Assembly (NCBI RefSeq): GCF_000002595.2
Contig: NC_057005.1
Span: 1,699,923 to 1,763,922 of the forward strand
Origin: Chlamydomonas reinhardtii
Taxonomy: Eukaryota; Chlorophyta; Chlorophyceae; Chlamydomonadales; Chlamydomonadaceae
DNA: 64,000 nucleotides
Direction: 5' to 3'
Part shown: positions 13,399 to 24,578 of the stretch, one piece after another
Layout of the letters: every line of letters begins with the position of its first letter
How positions within the stretch are numbered: position 1 is the first letter of the stretch
Notes under the pieces: model-generated
Seen by the model: only the letters and a program-made list of their open reading frames with translations
Databases searched by the model: none
What the model was told of the DNA's origin: nothing
Position numbers and translations under genes: made by a program

Positions 13399-14112
13399 GC
13401 ACGCGCACGCACACACCTGCTTCAGCTCCTGGTGCAGCGCCTCCGCCACCGCCACCACCTGCGCCGTCAGGGCCGCCTCCACCTCCGCCCGGATGACAGG
13501 CGGCTCCAGGGACTGGCTCTGCGGGCGCGGGCAGGTGGAGGGGAGGCAGGAGTACCGAGGAGTGGGCATGGGGGCGGGCAGGCGGGTCGACTTGCGAATG
13601 GGCTTGGGGGCATGTTGGCGGGCACGCGGGCGATATGATGGCACGCAATTCCTTATATCGGAGCCGCGCCGTGGTACCGGTGTACGCGTATGGACGAAGG
13701 GTTTGGCCACTACTGTGGCCCCGATACACAGCTCCTTCGACTATGGCTTCCCAATGCCTCCTCAGCAACTGCATGTCACATGCTTGTGTGACCTGTGCTG
13801 GCGTAACCTGGCACTGGTGACGGCGAGCAATACGACACAGGTTGAGCCCCCATACCAACCCCGCTCCACCCCTACACTTCTCTGAATTCACCACGCCAAA
13901 ACCCAAGCCCTTCTGGCCTACCCCGGCCACCCCACCTTGAGCATAAGCGCCTGCAAGTTGACCTGTTTCCCGGCGGCTCCGGCTCGCGCTAGGTGCGTGA
14001 GGATGTACAGGCGCTGCAGGTCGAGCTCGTGCTGCAATTGCCGCTCTTTGGGCAGACTGACCTTGCCCACGACCCACGACGCAAATCGGCTGGACATCAA
14101 CGCACGCCACAT
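10334..14112 (-). CDS. SETD9-like SET-domain protein (complete)
   Basis: Eight exons read downward: 14112-13936, 13518-13417, 13146-12780, 12474-12365, 12039-11754, 11476-11417, 11054-10700, 10502-10334 (TGA); phases close to 541 residues. Seen: GTVVAVFPGVLYGRTQL, NPYLSCRYDQSIVDSKPWG, the SET N-H motif in LGHYVNHPGQGQSPNV (about 339-354) and the final L-x-x-G-E-E-L-L-Q-N-Y motif (Tyr about 475). The order FPG-vlY, DG/DSKPWG, NP/HPLALG-x-YVNH and GEEL-x-NY matches animal SETD9, a little-studied putative lysine methyltransferase; substrate unknown. Low-complexity insertions split the domain: Gly/Ser, poly-Ser (CTG repeat near 11935-11950) and a Glu/Asp run. An in-frame ATG at 14169 would add 19 residues; 14112 is preferred because helical, conserved-looking sequence begins there. 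Confidence 0.85.
12062..12083. repeat. (CA)n microsatellite
   Basis: About eleven CA units in an intron of the SETD9-like gene, followed by degenerate CATACA units. Confidence 0.95.
13380..13398. repeat. (CA)n microsatellite
   Basis: Nine to ten CA units with flanking CGCGCA units, in an intron of the SETD9-like gene just after the donor at 13417. Confidence 0.95.
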
Positions 14113-14396
14113 CTTTGTGTTTGCCTCTATTTGATGTACGCGGGGCGTGCTTGTCGCAATTGGCTTCAATCAGTTTTGCTTTGACCCTTGCAGAACAACA
14201 TTCTCTTGTAGCTACGCTTATAGAGGCCGTTTACACATAAACAAGATCATGTGTGCAAAGAACCTCAAGAATCCTGTCGGGTTCCGATGCGCGATGACCA
14301 TTGCTTGCAGCGCCCGACGGCAATGCTGCCCCGTTGCAGTGATGCAATCACACTATTTGATATTATACTTCATACTGCGTAGGCAATCGCTTCAGC
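14113..14396. promoter_or_regulatory. Divergent promoter region
   Basis: 284 bp separate the start codons of the SETD9-like gene (-) and the small plastid-type protein (+). Both promoters and 5' leaders must fit here. The stretch is less GC-rich than its surroundings. No TATA box was assigned with confidence. Confidence 0.55.
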
Positions 14397-15934
14397 ATGT
14401 CGAGCATGCTGCACCACAGACAAGCATCCACCTCAGTGGTGCAGCGAGGACAGTCGCGACGGGCTGCTGTGGCCCCGATGTGCACACTGAGGTATGCATG
14501 TACCTGAGGCGAACCGAACTGAAGTCCGCAGTGTGCACACCCGGCACCGGAACCCGCAACACCCGCAACCACACGCCCCGCAACACGGCCTTCGCATCCT
14601 ACAGGGTTAACGAGCCTGTGCCGGTGCAGCAGCGGCTCCTGTCCGCCGGCATCGCGGCCGCAACCTCGCTGGTCCTGCTGGTGCGTGTCGGCGTCCTGGC
14701 CCCGCATAGTGACGTTTGACGCACGGAATGCCCGCTGCAAGCGCTGCCACCCTTGCAACACATCAGGGTACGCGAATCGAATCCACCGTGCCTATGCTCT
14801 CGCCAATGAGCTCGGGCCTGATGCTTCTGCTGCTGCTGCTGCTCGCCGGCGCAGGCGTCTTTCCCGCTGGCCTCCTCGGCTGCCCGCTTGGAGCTGCCCA
14901 ACAAGGAGGTGGATGACGCCACCTCGCCCTTCGTGCAGGGTGGGTGGGAGGGAGTGGCGGGAGGGAGGCGCGAACACCTTGTTTCTATTGGTGTAGGTGC
15001 CCGGTTGAACTGACGGCACGGGCGGGAGGCGCGGGCATGGGTCGCGGTAGCGGGCGTACATCCAGGAGTCGTGGGCGTGCTCACCAGGCAGTGGTATGAG
15101 GGATATCGGCACGCAGAACAACCAGGACTTTGAGGTACCCAAACAGTGCAAGCGTGCCCCGTTGCGCTTCGAAAAATGCGCCGACGCGCAACCGCTTGAA
15201 GTGCTCGCCCCGCCCTCATCACTGGACGTCTCTGCCATGCTCTTGCCAACCCACCGACAGAGCTGTTGAAGCGCTCCAATGAGAACCGGGAGCGCTACCA
15301 GAAGGAGCGCCTGCAGGACTACTACCGGCGCAACTTCAAGGTAGCGCATTCGTCGCATTACCGCTGGGTTGGGGCCTGGGTGGGATGGGATAGGCCCGTG
15401 AAGGCGAAGATGCTTAGCAGGCGCGCGGAGAAGGGTGGCAGGCATGGCAGTAAGGCAACCGTTGGACCTGACTCGTACACGGCAGGGCGCAGCAGACGCC
15501 ATAGCCTTTCCTCCAGCTGCGCGTCCTCCAATAAATTGTCCTCCTCCATCTCCACTGGGCCGCAGGAGTATTTTGAGTTCGAGGGCTCCACCGCCAAGGT
15601 GAGCATGTGGTTGGCGTGTGGGGGCGGCGCCGTACTTCATCGTGCGGCGTAGCAACCCCAAAGTCCGAAGCCGGCACCACCTTGGGCAGGGCTTCGGGCG
15701 CCAGATCGTACCCGCCCCCTATTGATCGCGTTCACGACATTGTCTTTGCTTTGCTGTGTTTAAGACGCGAATGCGGTATCTCCGGGCCACTGCTCCGCCC
15801 ACGGGGCCTGCAGCCACGGTCCCAGCCGCCAACCGGCGTCGTTCGTTCCCGTGTGTGCACAGGTTGGGAAAGCCCGGGGCCTGAGCCCTGAGACACAGCA
15901 AGCCATCGCGAAGTGGCTGGAGGAGAACAAGTGA
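14397..15934 (+). CDS. Small plastid (thylakoid-lumen-type) protein, conserved family not named
   Basis: Exons 14397-14491, 14605-14680, 14855-14939, 15261-15340, 15566-15598, 15863-15934 (TGA); phases close to 146 residues. Residues 1-31 are Ser/Arg/Gln-rich with no acidic residue, like a chloroplast transit peptide. They are followed by RLLSAGIAAATSLVLL and an Ala-rich stretch ending near ASSAA, like a thylakoid-transfer signal. The mature part is helical and charged: LELPNKEVDDATSPFVQ, NRERYQKERLQDYYRRNF, EYFEFEGSTAK, GLSPETQQAIAKWLEENK. The SPET-x-x-AI-x-x-WLEEN ending resembles small conserved plastid proteins of the green lineage, but I cannot name the family, so no function is given. 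Confidence 0.75.
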
Positions 15935-16252
15935 TCACAAACAGCGTTGTGGGACTGCGCGGACATCAGAGGCGTGCATTATGGGAGCAGCCAAGGTGGC
16001 CAGAGCCTGACAGTTTCACCCCTGGAACCTGGTAGGCCGTATGGCAGGGTTAGGGCACGGTAGGTGAACACGCGCCAGGATAGGAGGCTTGAAGGCATGA
16101 GCGCCGGACGACGTAACCTTGTTATGCTGAAAACTTTGTGTTGAGTTGTTCACTGCTGAGTGTTGAGAAGTGGGTTCGGCAAGCCTGATTTACAAGCGGG
16201 TGCGTTACACACGGTGCAGCTACGCTGCCTGGCACCTTCGGTAGTCTGGGTA

Positions 16253-16257
16253 TGTAA
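16253..16257 (+). terminator. TGTAA poly(A) signal
   Basis: TGTAA 319 nt after the stop of the small plastid-type protein, in otherwise non-coding sequence. Confidence 0.6.
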
Positions 16258-16330
16258 TGCGCATGTGTAGTTAACAGCAACGCGCTTGGTCGGGGCTTAA
16301 GTCCTCCCGACGGTCCGTGAACCGACACAA

Positions 16331-16542
16331 TGCCGTACTGGCAGTCGGGGAGGCGCTACAGGCGGGCAGACAAGGAGGCACTTCAGCCTGATCAGGGCAG
16401 GCGCCTCGCTAACTTCCCAGGGCCCCAAGTTCGGACCGCAGCTACCACCTCACAGGCAGTGCTGCCCAATAACCCAAATAACCAACACGGGAGACCAACC
16501 AACGGGAGAGATTGTAGCGCCTCCTCGACTGCCAGTACGGCA
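16331..16542. mobile_element. 212-bp MITE with 30-bp terminal inverted repeats
   Basis: The left end 16331-16360 (TGCCGTACTGGCAGTC...) and the reverse complement of 16513-16542 agree at 29 of 30 positions. The interior has no long open frame. No convincing target-site duplication was seen, so the superfamily is not assigned. It sits between the poly(A) signal of the upstream gene and the start of the LRR gene. Confidence 0.75.
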
Positions 16543-16624
16543 GTGTTTCAGAATGGTGTTCGGGAATGTGGTCTGGGCTGACATTCATTCGGACGCAAAA
16601 CTTATTGCTTACTAGACCAGCTGT

Positions 16625-19600
16625 ATGGACGGGTTCAGCTGGCCTCAGGAACTGCCCGACTGGGCTGACGCTCGCGAAAGTGTTGAGGAAATTGCGTTGG
16701 CTCTTGCACACTCTGCTTGCACAGCAGCTGCCATACTTCGCAACCCATTTAGACCTCAAGTACAATTGAAGCCCAAGCCAGTCAATAGCACGATGGCGCT
16801 CGTATTGGCATCGGTGCCAGCTGCGCTCGGGGCTTGGGTCTTCGCAGCGAACCTGATGAGCAACTCTTCGCAAGTAATTATTCCAAGGGAAATTCAGGCG
16901 GTGCTCCAGTGGCTGGGCGGTCTCAGGTAAGCACTGAGCGATTCGGCGCAATCGCCACCAACAAACTCGTCTTCGTTTTGTACTGCTGGCCTACAAATAC
17001 TGGTGCTGGCTAAGGTGAAGACGTTGGACATGCGGGCGGACTGGCGTGAGACCTGGGGCTGCACCATTCCCCCCCCCCCCCTTTTCTGGCTTTGGCTGGG
17101 GGGGTGCAGTCGTGCGCCGCCACGTCGACCCAGGCAGGGTCCTTCTACACCCCAACACGCCTCCGCACGTCACTTACCCGCTTACCGCTCCCGGTATCAC
17201 ATGCAGATCACGCCACCGCCAAGCCACCCGTCGGCGCCTAGCAGGCAGCCTCGCACCGCTGTCGCTGGAGCGGGAGTGGCTGTTCGGTGTGCTTCCGCCG
17301 TCCGTCACCGCAAACGTGCTGGGCCGCCTGGACGCGACCTCGCGCAAAGCGCTGCGCGTTACTTGCCGCCGCACACGCCTGTGTGTTTCCAGCTTCACGC
17401 AGCGCCTGATTCTAGATGGCCGCGGTCTCCGGCGCTTCACGGTTGCGCCGCTGTCGCTACACTTCCCTTACTGCCGCGAGATCCACCTCGCCGGCCCCGG
17501 CTCAGTCGCCGCGCCTCCGGCAGGCAAGCAGCTAAATGGCGGTAACGGCTCAGCCAGCGACTTCGGCGGCAGCAGCAGCCGTGGTGGCGGAGGTGGCACC
17601 TACGGCGGTAGCACCGGCGTCAGCACGCTGTACAGCAGCGGCGGGGCAGGCGCGGGAGCCGGGACCGGGGAGCGGGTGGTGGAGCCGTGGCAGCGGACGG
17701 GCCCGGCGCAGCTGCTGGCGCTGATGGAGGGCGGCGCGCTGGCTTCGCTGCCTTCGCTGCGGCTGCTGGACTTGAGCAGGTGTGTGCTGCTGACGTCAGG
17801 AACGTCGGGGGGAGGGCCGCTCACGCGACCCAGACGCTGTTCGTGCGGTGGTGCTGTGATACCGCGTATAGCTGACGATGTGCATGTGCCAAGGATAGGG
17901 GCATATCACAGGACCTGTATGGCTTTTGCCACTTTGCGCTCAGCATGACTGAATTTGCGACCCCGCCGGCTCACCCTGTGTGATAACACTGTGACGGACC
18001 CCCAGATGGCGGCGGCCAGGCAGTTGCTTCTCACGCCGCGAGTGGAAGGCCTTTGTCGACGCACTGCCGCTGCCGCAGCAGCAGGCCGCACAGCAGCAGC
18101 ACCACCAGCAATTCCGCGTGGGCGGTGGGCCCGGGGCGGGCGCGGGGGCACCGCTCGTTGTGCGGCTGGACTGGCGTGTGCTGCCGCTGCACAGCCCCTG
18201 GCCGCCGCCCTCCACCCTGCCCGACTGGCAGGAGGTGGCGTGGGCGCTCAGGTGGTGCCACCGGCGCAGGCCGCAGGTGGGTGGGTGGGTTGTGGGTGGT
18301 TGCACGGCGCTGCGGTGTTCCTGCGGTTGCGGAGTTGTTTTTAGCGTTTGTGCCCGTTTAGGTAGGTGGGGGCTTGTGCCCCAGCTGCGGGTTCTGGCGC
18401 TAGGCGCTTTTGCGCTTTGGGTGTCCGACCTCCGCGGGCTTGTTCATTGTTTGCTGCACTTGTGCGCTGGTGTGACGGGTGTGGTGTTGTGGCTGTCCCT
18501 CACTGCCGGCTCAGGTGCGGCTAGAGCTGGAGGGGCCGCCGCTGCAGCTGCCGGGGCCCGGCACGCTGCAGGCGTTCCGTGACGCGCCCTGCGTGCAGCG
18601 ACTCACTGTGGCCGTGCACACCGTCACGCACTGGGCTAGGCATAGGTGCGCCACCGCGGAACAGGGCATAGCACCAAAAACTGCTGTGTGCTCGAGCAAG
18701 CACGTGTTCGCAAGTAAACTAATCCGCAGTTACCCGCTGCCTTGGGCCCCGTGCTTGGCCTCTCGTTCCTTGAGCCGTCGCCTGAACTGACCCAGGAACA
18801 CGCCCGTGTCTGATGCACTCGTCCACCCACGGCGACACACAGGTTCAGCTGCCTGTCCTCGCTGACGTGTCTGAGGGGGCTCACGCTGTCCCTGCACGAC
18901 ACGGAGCCGCTGGGGCACGTGCTGTCGCCGCTGCAGGTGAGGGTGTGCGAGTGTGTCGTTGCGTGCGTCGCCGCGTACTGCGCATGGTGGTGGTGACGGC
19001 AGCGTTAAAGGTTACAAGGCGATGCTACATTCCCGCGGCTTCCTTGGAATGCGTCTATATGCGGCTTGGTGAGAGAGCAGCAGACCATGCTTGCCGTGCT
19101 GTCGTCCTAACTCGTGTTCCACCTGTGGCACACACCGCCCTCAGGAGCTGCCATACCTGGAGGTCCTGTCGCTACCCAACAGCATCTTGCGGGACGGTGA
19201 CCTGGCGGTGAGACGGCCGGGCGGCAGGGAGGAGCGGGATAGAGGGTGGAGGTGGGGATGTGCAGAGGGGGGGGCAGTTTGAGGGGGCAGGGAGGAGCGC
19301 CTGCTTTCCTGCAGCTGTGCAGCGTGGCCAGCGGCAAGCACAACTTGAGGGCCGCAACACATGACACGGCTGCTGTGCTAGAGGACTGACGCGCTGACCG
19401 CGTGTTTGCATGCGGCGCAGGCTCTGTCCCGGTTGCGTGGCCTGCGCACGCTAGTGGTGCGGTCGGTGGTGCTCGAGGGCTCAGCGGCAGCGGCCGCCTC
19501 GCACCCGCCTGCGGCAGCCGCTGGCGCGGGCGCGGCTGCCCAGCACCAGCACCACGCTGGAGCAGGCAGGCCTGCAGCCCGCGCAGCTCTTTGGTCCTAC

Positions 19601-21565
19601 GAGGCGGCGGCGGGTAACGTGGATCGGCTGGTGGTCAGCGAGCGGCTGGAGGTCCCGCCGCAGCTGGGGCTGCTCGCGGCCTTCCCAGGTCTAGCAGCCC
19701 TGGGGGTGCGAGACCAGGCGCTGAGGCGGCCGCTGGCATTGCTGCCGCGCGCCGCCGCGCCGGCACCTGCTGCTGCCGCGCCGGCCGCACCCGTGCCGTT
19801 TGTACAGCAGCACCCCCAGCTGCAGCCCGGGTACCAGCCGCAAGGACAGCAGCAGCAGCAGCAGCCGCAGCAGGGGCTGCTGCAGGAGCTCATAGAGCAC
19901 CAGCTGGGCGGCCTGCAACAGCAACAGCCAGCGCAGCTGCCCAACGCAGTTGCGGCTCAGATGGCGCAGATGTGGGCAGCGCCTGCGGCGGCACCGGCGC
20001 CGCCTCCTCCTGCCCGGACGCCGCTGCTGCCGCAGCTGCAGCAGTCGGCAGCGGACTCGGACCTCGCCGCATCAGTGTGTTTGCGTGAGCTGTGCGTCAT
20101 GTTTGACACGCACGCCGCGGCAGCGGAGCGGCGGGGCGACGGCGGCGCGGGCGACTTGCATCAGGTGTGGGAGCAGGGCGCGGCGGTGAAGGATCTGCTG
20201 CGCCAGGCAGCGGCGCTGCCCACGCTGCAGCGATTGCGGCTGTGGAGATGCCGCAGTCCGGAGCACGTGCTGCGCCTGTTACGCCCAGTGGCCGAGGAGC
20301 TGCAGGTAATGGGTCGTTGAGAGGGATATCGGTTTGCGCATTGCTGCTTAGTGCAGCTTACGGAAGGGCAGAGCGGCTTAAGAGCTGATAAGTCCATAAT
20401 GCAGAAGGGAGAGGGATGTGCTGCGTTGAGCGGGCAATCAGATTGAGTACCCACGCGCATCCTTCTTCTCACTTGTGATCACCGAACGTCACGCTGTGCA
20501 ATGCAGGTGCCGCTAGTGCTGCTGGAGCTGCATGACACTCGGCGGTTGGACGGCGCCGCGGCGAGCCAGCCCCCGCGCGGCCGGCACGGGGCCCCGCAGG
20601 AGGCTGCCGTGCAGGGGGGCGGCGACGAGGACGAGCAGGAGGCTGAGGAGGAGGAGGGCGACGGGGATGGCAGTGACGGAGAGGAGGAGGCTGCTGATAG
20701 CGAGGAGGATGAGGAGCAGGGCAGCGAGGTGGAGGTGGAGGGAGGACGGGACGCGGAGGCGGAGCAGGAGGACGCGGTCGCCTTCGCGCTCGGAGGAGGA
20801 GGACAGGGGCTGCCCGCAGACGTCGTGGCATTGGGAGCGCCGGCAGCAGCTGCTGCAGCGTCACCACTGCCGGCTCGGCACATCAGCACCTCTGCCGACG
20901 CCGCGGCAGCGGGGGACGCTGTTGGCACGCCAGCGGCCTGCGTCGCTGCCACCGTCACCGTAGCCGCTGCTGCCGGCGCAGGGGCGCCGGAGGAGGAGGA
21001 GCCGCCCGAGGCGGCGGCGCTGCTGACGTCACTGCTAGACTGCCGGGCCTGGCGCACACCTGCACAGCAGGTGGCAGCGCTGCTGCTGGGCTGCAGCCGC
21101 AACCTGGTGATCGCAGGCGGCGGCTGCAGCCGCGGCGCCGGCGGCGACGCCAGCGGCCTTGTGCGCGCGCTGGTGCAGGTGGGCTCGGTTGTGTCCGCCG
21201 CAGCGGCAGCCGCGCCTCGGAGGGCTCCCGGCCCCAGGCCTGCAGCTGCGAGGATCAGTGGCGCGGGGCGGCCGGCGTTGGGTGTGGGCTTGGGCGCCGT
21301 GGCGGTGCTGCCGCCCCGGGTGGGCGTGGCAGCGGCGCGAGTGGCGTGCCCGGTGCCGCGCTGCGTGGCGACCCAGCGTCTGGTGCTGCGGCGGCAGGCG
21401 GGACTGGACGCAGGGGTGGTGGCGGCACTGCTTCGTGAGCTTGGAGGCGTGGGGCTGCAGGTGCTGGGCGTGGCGGGCTGCGGCGGCGTGGACGTGCGGC
21501 GGGCAGTGGGCGTGCGCCAGGCGGCGGGTGCCATGGGTGTCAGCATGGCGTGGTCGCTGGAGTAG
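16625..21565 (+). CDS. F-box-like leucine-rich-repeat protein (complete model)
   Basis: Exons 16625-16926, 17207-17779, 18006-18276, 18515-18645, 18843-18936, 19145-19207, 19421-20305, 20507-21565 (TAG); phases close to 1,125 residues. After a 100-residue N-terminal exon with a hydrophobic stretch, residues about 120-165 (LPPSVTANVLGRLDATSRKA then RVTCRRTRL) resemble an F-box. LRR-like units follow: LPSLRLLDLSR, LSSLTCLRGLTLSL, LPYLEVLSLPNSIL, LSRLRGLRTLVVRSV, LPTLQRLRLWRC, LRELGGVGLQVLGVAGC. Low-complexity inserts include Gly/Ser, poly-Gln/Ala (exon 7) and a Glu/Asp run (exon 8). F-box/LRR proteins are usually SCF substrate receptors; that role is inference. Joining the first exon to the rest rests only on splice signals and phase. 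Confidence 0.7.
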
Positions 21566-22035
21566 TGGTGTGTGGTGCATGCGTGCGTTGGTGTCAGTGT
21601 GTGACGTTTAATGGGTGGTGCAGGGTTGCCGTCAGGAATTGTGTCGTCTGCGGACGTAAGGCAGAGCAGTCGAGGGGCTCGTAGCCTGGTTGGTGGAGGC
21701 GATGTTACAGATTGCAGGGCGGAGGGGGGTATGTGGTCTCAGCAAGCAGAGCAGCTGGGAATCCTGGAATGGGGAAGCATGCCGTGGTTGAGACGATGGA
21801 GTGCTAGGTTACACACATAGCTAAATTAAGTTCACGTGAAGAGCCCGCACAGCTGCAAGAGGCACGAGCACGGATAGGCTGCTGCTGTCTTGGCTGCTGT
21901 TGCATGCGAAGTTTGTGAACACAGTAATTTCAAGTGGTCACAGTAGCCAACACAACAGGTGAGCAGCAGGGGTGCATAGTCAGGTCAGGGATTTCCCGGA
22001 GCAGATTGTGCGGCACATACTCATACACCGAGATG

Positions 22036-22040
22036 TGTAA
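22036..22040 (+). terminator. TGTAA poly(A) signal candidate
   Basis: First TGTAA downstream of the LRR gene stop at 21565, in non-coding sequence. Confidence 0.45.
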
Positions 22041-22429
22041 GTATGTCATTATGTCATGGCACGTGACCACAACTAGGCTCGGACCCAGACCGGCTTTGGG
22101 CGTCGTAGGAACAACCATTGCGGCGTTGCCACACGATGGCTTTCGCCAACAGAGCGGCCCCATACACAGCACAATCTTGCGATGCCGCCTATAACAGGCG
22201 GCCATCCCGGTTCAGCCAATCAAAATGTATGCAAGACATCCAGCTGTGCGCGACGATACGATATGGCAACGTACATAAGCCTAACAGTCTTGGCATTGTT
22301 CGCCGCCAGCTACAGACATGCGGGTGAACACACGGCACAGGCATCATGCAGTCACAGCACGCGCCCTGGGTTCATTGCATGATTCGAACATACGCGGCTC
22401 ACGCCTCTAGAATGGAGCTTTCAAGTCCC

Positions 22430-22481
22430 GGATGGCCCTAATGCACCATGGGGGCATGTTGCACCTGTGGAGGGCACTGTA
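22430..22481 (+). repeat. Dispersed repeat, copy b (end module only)
   Basis: GGATGGCCCTAATGCACC followed by GGGGCATGTTGCACC and GTGGAGGGCACTGT, matching the end module of copies at 4882-5012 and 37888-38002. Confidence 0.55.
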
Positions 22482-23261
22482 CTGAACATAAAATAATTGA
22501 ATACATTAGACGCGTTTGCTGAAAGCAGTCCCTCAGTACACCCACGGCCTGGTCCAAAGCGCTCCCGGCACGCCATGGGCTTGGGTGCCATCATCCACGC
22601 CCGAATTCAAAGCTTACGGTATTGGAACCACACAGCCTATGGCACCTAGACACTTTCACATATGGTGCTGGTACTGAACACAAACAATGCACATAGTGCC
22701 CGAAACGGGCACCTGACATGCAGCACAGCCGCCGTCCTTGACCCTACTTTGTGCTGGTTGCCTGCTATTCTGCTCTCAGTGGTTCAACCCTGGCTTAGTC
22801 TGCCGCGGCCGCCATCCCTTACGCTGCCGCGCCTAGTTTCTCATGCAGCATCGCCAACAGCTCGCCCGTCGCACCTGCGCGTGACACACAACGCCACGGA
22901 TGACCACTTGGTGCACCACAACCGCCTGCCAATGCAGCAGGCTGCTTCCAGGCACCTCGCTCTTTGTGCTGTCACCGCTCCCAATGCCGCCCACCCGACC
23001 CAGTTGAGCAAAGCCTCCCTGAGCCCCAGCCAGGCTACAGCCAAGTAATGTAGCTCACCTGTGGCCAGCACAGGGCTTGCATAGTCGGCGCTCAGCAGGG
23101 GTGAGGCCGTGCTGGCGCGGTGGCGAGGCGTTCGTGGCGCTGCGCAAGAGCATTGCATGGTTTAGCATGTGGGCTGGTGCGGTATGGACGATGTCACGAC
23201 ACAGTTGTCAGCACAGCCCGGGCGCGAGGCGGCCTAGGCAACTGAACAGCATGGCATAATC

Positions 23262-24149
23262 CTACTTGGCACCCCAGGCGCCTGCCCGGTCCACTATGAG
23301 CTTGCTTGAGATGCCCCGAGGATAGGCCTTACCGCGGCCGCACCCGAAGCTCAGCTGCTCCAGGGCGGCGGGAGGGAGCGATGCCGCTGGCCGCTGGCCC
23401 CGCTGCAGCAAGCCCGACGGCGCAAAGCCCTTCCAGGGCGCAGTAACGCTGCCGCCGGCACCCGACAATCTTGCCTGGGCGCGGTGCGCGGCAATATGGG
23501 TCGGAGGGATGACCGACGCGCCGCAGGCGGCAATGCTGCTGCGGCTGCAACTTTGGCCCGTGTTGGAGCGAGTAAAGTTGTGCGCATTGGTGAAGCTCGG
23601 ATACACATTGGAAATCACGAAGGCGGGGTTGGTTGACCGCCACACATTGCTTGCTGCGGCGCCAGCGGCGCTGTGCTGCAGGCGGACGGTCTGGTCGATG
23701 CTTACAGCCGGGAAGAACGTAGTCGGGCGGTCGCGTCGGTCCATGAGGCAGACGGGGCACCGCATGTTTGTGTCGATAATACGAGTCGCCGTGCGCCCGC
23801 AGAGGCCGGTGAGCCGGCATAGCGGCGTCGACCGCATGCCACTGCTCGTGGTGTGCTTCAGCGCGTTCTTGGCGGCGTCGTTGCCCGCTCCCTGCTCTGG
23901 CTTCACAGCGGCTCCTTGCTCCCCGGCCGCGACCCCCTGCTCTGATGCCGCGGCTCCTTTCTCTGACACTGTTTCAGAATCCTCCAGCTTGCTTTCATGG
24001 GGAGCCGGCCGCTGACTGTCGGTGTCGTGGTATGTGGCGAAGCTGCGGACGGCGTGCACCCAGGTGCTGGACGGCACCTGACTCAGCGCTGGCAGCGCCA
24101 GTGCTGTTGAAAGCGGGCTGATTGTTATCATGAGTTCCATAACCAGCAT
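23262..24149 (-). CDS. Hypothetical secreted-type protein with a CPVC pair
   Basis: One uninterrupted frame from ATG at 24149 to TAG at 23262 (295 residues). GC-rich third positions throughout the body argue that this strand is coding. A hydrophobic N-terminus (MLVMELMITISPLSTALAL) looks like a signal peptide. Then come imperfect E/A/G/Q repeats (SEQGVAAGEQGAAV) and a region with LCRLTGLCGRTATR, MRCPVCLMDRRDRP and FGCGRGKAYPRG. The frame is also open upstream to 24287, but codon use there is unlike the rest. Introns or further exons are possible. No family recognised. Confidence 0.45.
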   Translation of the reverse strand: MLVMELMITISPLSTALALPALSQVPSSTWVHAVRSFATYHDTDSQRPAPHESKLEDSETVSEKGAAASEQGVAAGEQGAAVKPEQGAGNDAAKNALKHTTSSGMRSTPLCRLTGLCGRTATRIIDTNMRCPVCLMDRRDRPTTFFPAVSIDQTVRLQHSAAGAAASNVWRSTNPAFVISNVYPSFTNAHNFTRSNTGQSCSRSSIAACGASVIPPTHIAAHRAQARLSGAGGSVTAPWKGFAPSGLLQRGQRPAASLPPAALEQLSFGCGRGKAYPRGISSKLIVDRAGAWGAK

Positions 24150-24578
24150 TACTGTCTGGGCCCTGGTCTGGGGTAACCTTCCACTTTCCAGGTTCCGACA
24201 CCACGCTCGATAGCCGTGGTTAAGTGTTAGCGCCCACGCGCGGGCTTCCAAACCCGATGCAGTAAGAACTTTATGGTGATATGACATACATCCAAGTCTT
24301 CAAGGTTTAGTTCGTTCAGCGGCCGTGGGAGTGAGAGGCAAGGGCCAGCTGTCGCCAGCGTAGTCGCAGTCGCGATACCGCGACTATTGGTTTTCGGGAC
24401 AATTTTTAACGGTGTAGTGTAATCAAGATTGTTTGGGGCTTAATGCACGAGTAAAGGCCCCTGCCTTGTTGACGCGCCTCCCGCCATGGCGCCATCCTCC
24501 GAGCATCTAGTGTTGTGCAGACTAAGCGTGCACGCATTCATGTGTTGAAGTTCTACTGTACAAAGATGGCTAATAGCC
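24150..24578. promoter_or_regulatory. Divergent intergenic region
   Basis: 429 bp between two divergent starts (24149 minus, 24579 plus). AT-richer near 24400-24440. No repeat or further gene seen. Confidence 0.4.

Larger units (their letters stand above)
21566..23261. other. 3' flank of the LRR gene and uncharacterised sequence
   Basis: A TGTAA box lies 470 nt after the stop (22036-22040). A copy of a dispersed repeat is at 22430-22481. Reading frames at 22662-23048 (+) and 22841-23158 (-) overlap each other and show no recognisable domain; neither is called. Local GC is lower than in the genes. Confidence 0.5.

Noticed and set aside
14113-14169. Upstream ATG (14169) as the start of the SETD9-like protein
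   Set aside because: The extra 19 residues look like untranslated leader; kept only as an alternative.
20479-21546. 355-codon minus frame opposite the last LRR exon
   Set aside because: Composition is Ser/Ala/Pro/Thr from the reverse of Glu- and Ala-rich codons; the plus frame has LRR-like sequence and correct splice borders.
22662-23158. Overlapping frames of 128 codons (+) and 105 codons (-)
   Set aside because: No domain, no consistent codon bias on either strand, no splice-supported extension.
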